DNA of 64,000 nucleotides, taken from positions 30,227,013 through 30,291,012 of the forward strand of contig CM043968.1 in assembly GCA_014529385.2 (NCBI GenBank), given 5' to 3'. Position 1 is the stretch's first letter, and the number at the start of each line of letters is the position of its first letter. A program made the translations under genes and the position numbers. This document shows positions 56,495 to 64,000 of the stretch, one piece after another. The notes beneath the pieces are model-generated. The model saw only the letters and a program-made list of their open reading frames with translations, searched no databases and was not told where the DNA came from. The stretch is from Adiantum capillus-veneris. Its lineage: Eukaryota > Streptophyta > Polypodiopsida > Polypodiales > Pteridaceae.

Positions 56495-57174
56495 AGTCTC
56501 CCAAGCTCAACAAGAGGAGATTATGAGGCAAGTACAAGAATTGCTAGACAAAGGTATGGTGAGGCCAAGCTCCTCTCCCTTTTGCTCTCTAGTTCTTTTA
56601 GTGCAAAAGAAAGATGGTATGTACCGCATGTGTGTGGACTATCGCACACTAAACCATATCACTATCAAAAATAGATTTCTCGTGCCTCGGGTAGAAGATT
56701 TGTTTGATAAGCTATAAGGCTCTACCTACTTTAATAGGAATGAACTTAAAAGTGGCTATCATCAAATAAAGATAGTGGAGGAAGATATCCTAAAGACCGC
56801 GTTTCGTACAACGTTTGGTCTTTATGAATATCTAATCATGCCTTTTGGCTTGATCAATGCAACTACCACATTCAAACATTTGATGGAGAAAATATTAAGA
56901 CCCTACCGCAAGTTCACTGGAGTGTTCTTTGATGATATCATCATCTAGTCCAAGTCCTTGGAGGAACACAAGCAACATCTCCAAGTGATTTTTCAAGCAT
57001 TGGGAGACCAAGCTTTTTCTCAACCAAAAGAAAACCGAATTTTTCCTTCAAGAGATTCAATACTTAGGTCATATTATCTCTCAAGATGGTATCCGTAAGG
57101 ATCCATCAAAGTTAGAGGTAATAAAGACATGGCCTAATCCAAGGAATCTACATGAGCTAAGAAGCTTTATTGGT
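56495..57174 (+). pseudogene. chromovirus reverse transcriptase
   Basis: QVQELLDKGMVRPSSSPF and VLLVQKKDGMYRMCVDYRTLN (56523-56717 frame) are RT fingers. After a stop come YEYLIMPFGLINATTTF and the catalytic-site motif VFFDDIII (F-DD in place of YVDD). Further stops follow before the RNase H frame. Confidence 0.87.
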
Positions 57175-57900
57175 ATGTGTGTATACTATAGACACTTTAT
57201 AGAAAAATTTTCTCAAATAGTAGGACAATTACATGACTTAACAAAGAAGAATGTTAAGTATTCATGTACTGCTAAGGAGCAAAAAGCTTTTGACAAGCTC
57301 AAAGAGAAGCTTACCTCTCAACCAGTCCTCATGCTTTCATATCTCTCAAAGCCATTTGAGGTCCATTGTGATGCTTGTGGTGATTGCCTTGGAGCAGTCT
57401 TGCTTCAAGAAGGGCATGCCATAGCATATGACCCGGGGAGGTCACCTAAGGAAAAGGTAACCTATCACGTGAGTTCAACAGAAGGGTATTTAAAGTTCTT
57501 GAAACTTACAGAAATATATATACAGAAGGACATTATTTTTTCAAAGTTGAAAAAAACTTACAGATTTTAAAAGAAAAGGGTACATTATATTCCTAACAAA
57601 ATTTACAGATAAGGGGTTTTACAAACATGTCTTGAACGCACGTGATATGGTAGTTTTACACATAGTGAACCCCCCGAGGCATATGAGAGCCGAAGGCTTA
57701 ATACAAATGAACAAGTCTTGGGCATTTATAAAAAAGAGCTTTTAGCTATTCTACATGCCCTAGACACTTGGAAGCACTATTTATTGGGGGACTCCATTCA
57801 TTTTACAAACAGGCCATCAAAGTCTCAAGTACTTTATGACGCAAACAAAGCTTTTCGACAAACAAATGAGATGGGCAAATTTTCTTTCGCAATTTAATTT
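57175..57900 (+). pseudogene. chromovirus RNase H, interrupted by MITE
   Basis: 57175-57431 encodes YYRHFIEKFSQI, FDKLKEKLTSQPVLMLS and FEVHCDACGDCLGAVLLQ, with the first catalytic D in HCDA. Removing 57432-57686 joins the text in frame with SRRLNTNEQV, then YKKELLAILHALDTWKHYL. Frameshifts occur after about 57800. Confidence 0.85.
57424..57686 (+). mobile_element. 247-bp MITE with 8-bp TSD GCATATGA
   Basis: The TSD GCATATGA lies at 57424-57431 and 57679-57686. Terminal inverted repeats start CCCGGGGAGGTCAC on the left and CTCGGGGGGTTCAC on the right and stay similar for about 44 bp (both contain TATCACGTG.GTTCAA). The 8-bp TSD suggests a hAT-type source. A second partial copy is at 9101-9292. 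Confidence 0.92.
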
Positions 57901-57905
57901 TTGTA

Positions 57906-58960
57906 TTGGTCACATTTGGTAAGCACAATCAAGTGGCCGATGCACTATCACGACGACCAAAAGTTAATGTTGTGTCTATAGCAACTCACAATGATCTATC
58001 TTCTATGATAGATGAGTATGCTATTGATCCTGACTTTAAAGACATAATGTCAGCCCTTGCTTTGGGGAAGAAAGAGGAACCATTCACCTTGCAGGATGGT
58101 TATCTTCTCCATGGCAATAGGCTATGTGTTACCCACTCCCTTTGTGAGAAAGTCATGTATGAATCTCATGCTCCTCCCTATGCGGGGCATAGAGGCATTC
58201 AACCTACTCTTCTAGGAGTAGAGACGTATTTCTATTGGCCTACCATGAAAGTGGACATACAAGTGTTTCAAAATGTGTGGTATACCAAAAGACAAGTATG
58301 ATAGAGGGAAGAAACCTGGATTACTCCAGACATTGCCCATCCCTAATTCACCATGGGAGAGTATATCCATGGATTTTATCTTTGGATTACCCAAGTCTAT
58401 CCATGGGAATACGGGAATATGGACAATAGTTGACAGGTTTAGCAAGCAAGCACACTTTATTCCTGTCAAAAATACTATTAAGGCACACCAAATGGCAACC
58501 CTTCATATCTTAGATTTTCAAACACCATGGATTACCAACATCCATCGTGTCAGACAAAGATCCTAGAATGACCAGTAATGTCTGGAAAGGTTTCTTTGAA
58601 AATCTAGGTACAAGATTGAATTTCTCTTCAATCTACCACCCACAAACAAATGGCCAATGTGAGATAGCCAATCTTAAGATACTCGATCTACTAAAGAATT
58701 ATGTTATAGAAGTAGATCAATGATCACAGTGGGAGAAGTACTTACCCCTTGTAGAGTATGCATACAATAATATTGTCCATACTAATACAAGAAAAACACC
58801 TTTTGAGATCATAGAGAGAAGACCTAAAAGTCCCTTGCTACTTAAAAGTACATGTGAAGATATTTGTTGCTGATGATATCCGTGACCTACAAGAATCTTT
58901 TCAAAAGGTTAAGGAGGCTATATCCATCTCTCAACAAAGGTAAAAAGCTGCTACTGACAA
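57906..58960 (+). pseudogene. chromovirus integrase
   Basis: 57906-58301 begins after the RNase H linker (KHNQVADALSRR) and holds the zinc-binding start HAPPYAGHRGIQPTLLGVE. In other frames come WESISMDFIFGLPKS, TIVDRFSKQAHFIP, then RLNFSSIYHPQTNGQ and PLVEYAYNN. Core D-D-E blocks can be followed, but frameshifts at 58260 and 58550 break it. It is homologous to 32284-33100. Confidence 0.88.
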
Positions 58961-59434
58961 GTGCACAGAAGGGCCTTAACATTCAAAGAAAATGATTGGG
59001 TCTTACTTAAGTTTCCCAAGGCTCGATTGAGGCAAACGACGTGCAAAAATCCTATGGGCCATCAAAAGTATTATGCTAAATCAGCAAAAGGATACTATGG
59101 TCCTTTTCAAATCTTGAAGCCATCACTGACATGGCTTATCAACTCAAGTTTCCCAATCCTTGGCTCATACACAATGATTCTCATGTGAGCCTACTTAAGC
59201 CAATAGAACCAATTATTGAAGACCCTCCAAAAATTGAAGACCAAGAAGAGGTGCTACAACCCGAAGCTATCGATCCTTCGGCATGAACACAAGGTACTAC
59301 GGCATGCTAAGATTATCCGACGGTATCTTATTAAGTTCAAAAATTATCCATTTGAAGATGCTAGATGGATGGAAGGAATACAGCTTAAGGAAAGTATGAA
59401 CCTTGTCAATGCTTACAATGTTACACTAGAGTAA
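58961..59434 (+). pseudogene. Integrase C-terminal domain and chromodomain
   Basis: 58961-59188 holds NDWVLLKFPKARLRQTT and YYGPFQILKP, the integrase C-terminal domain. 59216-59434 ends with HEHKVLRHAKIIRRYLIKFK then NYPFEDARWMEGIQL, a chromodomain-like module. The stop is at 59432-59434. Confidence 0.83.
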
Positions 59435-59768
59435 GCAAATTTAAATGCTTTCTAAATGAACAATGTTTTTGTCTTATAAGACTAATCCTCTCATGTGCAC
59501 AAATTTTAATAGTATGAATGCTTCGAATCATGTTTTTGATGACGACGTCACTCAAACACCAAGTAGAATTTGTCACTCTACTTGGGGAGTATGATATGGA
59601 CTAAAGAGCAGACATGAAAGCAGCTATGTCTCCCAAGCACCAAATGGACTAGTCATCCATTTTGGAATGATGTCACAGGGTGAAAAGGAATCCTCTACCC
59701 GCTAAGAAACATAGACTAATGACTAAGACTTTATCTCTTCTATCTCATAGTCGAGGACGACTATGATT

Positions 59769-59783
59769 TTAAGAGAGAGATAA
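59769..59783 (+). promoter_or_regulatory. Polypurine tract of chromodomain gypsy
   Basis: Purine run AAGAGAGAGATAA directly before the 3' LTR start TGTCATAAAATC at 59784. Confidence 0.8.
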
Positions 59784-61204
59784 TGTCATAAAATCTAATA
59801 TCTAACCAACCCAAATGATTTTCTCGTATTAAACTCATCATTTAATGTAGGAGAATAAACAGGAACAAGGGTTAGAATATAGACATGTGTTTATGGATCT
59901 GTGTCAAGACGGGGCCAAGGTTAAAAGGGGTCCAAATGACAGATGGTATGTTAAATGGAAATGCTACCTAATGGAGCTTAAAGACATTAGGGTTAGCTTC
60001 ATTAAAGACCTCCAAAATTTAGTGTTCAAAAGTCCTTTGACCTTAGACAAAAACTAGGACTGACTTTGAGGTGAGAATCCTACCCAAGCACGAAGTGCTT
60101 GTTGGTTTGCTAAGTGTTAGTGTGAACCTTACCCAAAAGCTTGGGGTGTTTCTCACATGCTTAAATGACTAAAGTTCTTAGAAGAGTTCAATTCAAAGAT
60201 AACTCTCAAGAGCCATGAAATTTTCCATGCTTGATTGACTAAGTCCTTGAAGTATTTAATTCAACTAAATGACTTAATAAGCATAAAAGACACATGTTCA
60301 AATGATCCTCCACATGTGACCATTATGATGTGTTTGAATGCTATTGGATAGGTTTTAAAGGGGTCCAATGAGAATTTAGATACATAAAAATAAATAATTA
60401 AGTGCTTTCTCTCAAAGAAGAAAAAGAGGACACATGTCTAAATGAAATAATAACATAATACAAGAGAGGGAGAGAGAGAGGTGTAAACTAATCATGAGAG
60501 GGGGGGGGGAGGTATACTCTCCCACACACACACACATTCTCTCATTATGTGGAGTGCAAAATGCAAGAGCTCCATCTCCTTCTCCAAGCCTCTTGAGAAG
60601 TAGAGAGCTTACACAACACTCTTGGCTATGGAATGCAAATCCAACCAAGAGCCATACTTCAATGCTTAAGCTTGCCATCTTCATTACTATGCTATTATGC
60701 TATGATAAGCAAAAAGAGTGATGATAAGTGAGGAACTATTTATTTTTCCTATGGATGATTCTTCTTCCTCTTCCCTACCCTCATTCCCCACCTTCAAAGG
60801 TGTTTGAGGCCTTGGGACCGAGGCTTGGGATAGTTAATGCTTTTTGCAAAGTTTATGTTAAACTCGTGATACATGAAGCTTTCCATCTTCATAGCATCAC
60901 CAAGGTCACAAGGAACACAAAGATTGTATTGTAACAAGTCTCTCTTGATGGGAGAATCTATAATACAAACGCCTTTTGGAGGAGGACCGACTCCAAGTAA
61001 ATCCGGTCCTCGACTATTGTCATGTTCTCTAATACTCTCTCTCTTGCAAAAGTATTATTCATGCCAAGCTAATTAAGTAATATGTTTATGTTGCTACCAT
61101 CAATTAAGTTCACCCTCCATGCTCTCAAAGTAATCTCACAAAAATGCTCACTCTAATTCTCTTAATTCTGATATTCTCAAAGTTCATAGGCCATTTCCAT
61201 TACA
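59784..61204 (+). repeat. 3' LTR of chromodomain gypsy
   Basis: 1421 bp from TGTCATAAAATC to CCATTTCCATTACA. Includes a G-run and a short (CA)n near 60496-60535. It is the uninterrupted reference for the 5' LTR. Confidence 0.93.
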
Positions 61205-61219
61205 TGAGTACTTAACGAT

Positions 61220-61288
61220 AAGGGGACTCAAGATGGCGACTTGTAAGGGGACTCAAGATGGCGGCTTGTAAGGGGACTCAAGATGAAC
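61220..61288 (+). repeat. 25-bp minisatellite at the gypsy insertion site
   Basis: AAGGGGACTCAAGATGGCG followed by ACTTGT or GCTTGT, almost three units with exactly 25-bp period. One related unit lies left of the 5' LTR (50388-50413). Confidence 0.85.
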
Positions 61289-63843
61289 AATAGCACCCTA
61301 TGAGAGGGTCCTTGCAACCACGAAGTTGCATTGTATTTTAAGAATGCAGAACTAGCTTGAGTTGTATCCTTGAGCAGTGAGTCGCTGAGTCGAATTTTGA
61401 TCATGGCGATGAGGGCAAATGTAAACTGCTAGCATTTTTGTGCATCATCTTTATGCACATGCCCATGATTCTACCTCACTTGAATCCCAATTCTCAGCTC
61501 CACTCTCTTACTTGCTTCTATCCTTGGATCTTTTTTATGATAAATACATGGTAGTAGTGCTCATCATAACCTCCTATGTAGTAAGAATGACATCTTTCCC
61601 TTGGTCTACCTAGGGGTGACAAAAGTTCTACCAAGTTGAGAAGTACAAATTGGGTAAGCTAGCAAGTTTTTAATAATGAGGGCCCATAACTGCTACACTG
61701 TGTAATTATAAAACTTTTCGTGTCTAAGAGCAGAGTTGTAAAAAGATAAGAAATCGTAGTTTCAAATGTACCAGGAAAGCTTCAAGCTTCAAAGAGATGA
61801 AAGTGGGGACCTTTACTACCAACCAACCATCAACACAATTAATTAGAACTAAGTTTCACATAATGGGTGACAAGTAACCAAGTATCCCCCACTGCTTGTT
61901 ATTGTTGTCACCCCTCTCATCCTCCCAATTTGTAGTACTCTATGTTCTCTTTTGCAAGTCTATGTAGATATGGTCTAAGACTATCTTGAAGCTTCTTATG
62001 GCTTTGTGGAGTCTAGTAAAAGTGTCCCAATTAGCCATCGGTCTAGGTTCGTACTGGTTATTTTGTGCATTAAGCTTATCATGAATAATTTGCTGCATGT
62101 ATGGATCCTAGGTAACACTCATCTGAGCTATCTGTCAATATTCTTGCTATAAGAGGTGGAAGTTAGTGTTTAACGACCTGGCTATGCGTTATAGACTTTT
62201 AGAGCTAATGTCTCCTTTTCTAGAGTATTTTTTTCCAAAAGTAACTTTAGTCAAACTTTATAGCTACAACCGCCTTTCTAAAAATCCATATATTACTAAT
62301 TGTACATCCTGCAATCTTACTTGGTTAATTTTCTAAAAATTTCTACATGAATATGCTGTATTTTGTACTTCTTATGAAGACCTCACAAAAGGATTTGATC
62401 ATAAACCATGAACAATAAACTAAAAATAAACAAGTTTCTTGGAATTGCATCTATTCCATATTGAGTATGTATTCCATGATGTGGGTTTTAAAAATCCATA
62501 TTCCCTATGTGAACAATCAAAGTTGGGTACACCTACTTGCTTAGAATCTATCTCGGAACGAGTTAGTCTCATAGTAGGTAGGAGGATAAGTTCAACTCAT
62601 TACTTTTATCTATGTTAGTATTTTTTGTGTAGGTCATTCATACGTATATAGTTGTGTGTTCATATTCTTATTAATGCATGCACCAATCTTTTGATGGTGC
62701 AAGTGTTCGCTCAATGACACCCATGCTTATGATCATGTGTGCTTATGTTTATCGCATATGTATTATCTATGTGTGTTAGTATGGGTGCAAACGTATTGAT
62801 CCTTATCCTTCACAAACTACTACACACATAAGTGGGTATGTATGTGATCGGAATTCAATATGTATCGCCTCTTTTTTTTATGTGTGTGTAGGTTACCATG
62901 CACAAAAGTGTGAGGAAGAGTGGACGATCTAGAGAATATGTACTTTTTCTATTATGCATATGAATATGGTTTGTGTGTGTGTGTGCATGCATGCTTGTAT
63001 ATAGGTGCATATACATGCTTGTTTTTCATTAAAAAATGCTACCTCTATATGTCACCAATTGTGACTTCTGCACTCGGCTATGAATGACGTTTCTTTGTTC
63101 GCTTGCAGGGATAATGTCGAACAATTTTTCCAAATATCTAGAGAATATGTACTTTTTCCATTATACATATGTGTGTGTGTGCATACCTGCGTATAGGTGC
63201 ATACACAGATTTAATAATCACGTGATCACATGAATTTTTTTGTGATTACCATGTGTTATTATCAGATTCACATAATTACACTTTATGTGATCACATCTAA
63301 GCCAAAGAATGGTGACCTGTTGATAACCCACCAAAAGCCCATCGAACTATTATTTTTTTGTGGCAATCCCACTTGGACATGGCAAAAACCCTCCAACGGG
63401 CTTGCCAAGATATGGAAAAGCCTAGCTAGACTACTGGTTTGGGTGGTTTTTGCAGGTTAATAAGAATTTCACGTGAACACATGAGGAGAAAGCTGGACTC
63501 ACTTTTGGGCCTTTCAATTCTAGAGAGAGAGTGGCGCTCGACCAATGAGGAAGAGGCTAACGTTACGTTGAAAATCGACATTTTGGAGTCAAGCTCTTTT
63601 TTTTAAAAAGGGAGGAAATTTTATTTTGGTTCATCAAATTGCACAATTTTATGCTTTCAAGGCATAAATGTCGTAAGTCGTACTAACTATGTACCGAGGA
63701 ATTTCAAAACTTTCATTGAAGACTCTATCTAGTACTTTGTTCCCGCCCAAATATGACTTTGAGTAGCTCTACTTCCCTCTCAAAACTTCTTCCCTTTTTT
63801 ATATTTGCGCTAACCTTTCTGTGTATTCATTCTACTGCACACC
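61289..63843. other. AT-rich DNA without recognised genes
   Basis: No sustained coding frame or element domain. A roughly 70-bp segment starting TCTAGAGAATATGTACTTTT (62929) recurs at 63138 with GT repeats after each. Around 63219-63480 phrases with CACGTGA and ACACATGAGG recur, but no clear terminal repeats were found. Confidence 0.45.
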
Positions 63844-64000
63844 ATGTCTACTTCTCGAAGGCCTAGCACTACCATTGACTCTCTTAGCATTTTAAACAGT
63901 TATACTACAGACGATCAATCATGGATTCCATCTCGTATAACTATCGGAAGTTGGGTTCTACTGCAAACTAGGAGGAGGAAGAGGAGGCAACGCAATGATT
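63844..64000 (+). CDS. Possible 5' end of a gene, cut by window edge
   Basis: ATG at 63844 opens a frame of 52 codons without a stop to the window end. It encodes MSTSRRPSTTIDSLSIL and ends in a very basic run (TRRRKRRQRND). TTTATATTTG at about 63797 could be a TATA box. No domain is recognisable in so short a piece. It may be a host gene, an element ORF or chance. Confidence 0.3.
   Translation, partial: MSTSRRPSTTIDSLSILNSYTTDDQSWIPSRITIGSWVLLQTRRRKRRQRND

Larger units (their letters stand above)
50414..61209 (+). mobile_element. Chromodomain Ty3/gypsy element with both LTRs
   Basis: The 5' LTR starts at 50419 and the 3' LTR spans 59784-61204. TSD is TGAGC (50414-50418) versus TGAGT (61205-61209), one mismatch. 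The interior has gag, PR, RT, RNase H, integrase and chromodomain in gypsy order. Two later insertions are nested: a GC-rich LTR element in the 5' LTR and a MITE in RNase H. LTRs differ at about a dozen positions in the first 125 bp, and coding frames are broken, so it is an old, dead copy. Confidence 0.93.

Overview
This is nuclear DNA of a land plant, made almost entirely of transposable elements nested in one another. Evidence for a plant: Ty1/copia and Ty3/gypsy LTR retrotransposons with plant-type primer binding sites (TGGTATCAGAGC and TGGCGCC...), a CACTA transposon with a spliced TNP2-type transposase, chromodomain gypsy pol, L1-type LINEs, MITEs and long GA/CA/AT microsatellites. The species cannot be named from the sequence. 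I see no certain host gene, tRNA, rRNA or CRISPR; one open frame begins at 63844 and runs off the window.

Layout. 0.25-9.07 kb: a degenerate Ty1/copia element (minus strand), split by a 4.84-kb CACTA transposon (1689-6531, 3-bp target duplication TCT). 9.1-9.9 kb: a MITE end and a degenerate tandem repeat. 10.2-22.5 kb: the 5' half (LTR end, PBS, 5' UTR, gag, PR, RT, start of RNase H) of a large Ty3/gypsy element on the minus strand, carrying a young copia element (11812-15785, LTRs with 2 differences in 192 bp, TSD CTGAC) whose protease and integrase are deleted. 22.5-32.3 kb: the complementary 3' half of a related gypsy element on the plus strand: integrase, a second retropepsin-like stretch, a long coiled-coil ORF and a 3' LTR with an antisense ORF. 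Both halves carry arrays of the same 20-bp palindrome.

32.3-34.2 kb: 3' end of a chromodomain gypsy element. 34.3-36.2 kb: copia integrase and LINE ORF1-like remnants. 37.5-49.9 kb: LINE fragments, LINE-tailed retroposons (one of 970 bp with a 16-bp TSD), a gypsy integrase relic, an inverted dispersed repeat and a small hairpin MITE. 50.4-61.2 kb: a chromodomain gypsy element with both LTRs (TSD TGAGC/TGAGT); its 5' LTR contains a young GC-rich 2.1-kb non-autonomous LTR element (TSD GTGGA) and its RNase H contains a 247-bp MITE (TSD GCATATGA). 61.2-64 kb: AT-rich DNA with a 25-bp minisatellite and no recognised gene until the edge ORF.

The coding parts are mostly pseudogenes. The only long intact element gene is the RT-RNase H ORF of the young copia copy (14044-15504). 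The most unusual material is the 10.2-32.3 kb composite: read in the sense direction, the halves describe one very long gypsy element (Tat/Ogre-like by inference) with palindrome arrays on both sides of gag-pol, extra ORFs downstream of integrase and an antisense ORF in its LTR.
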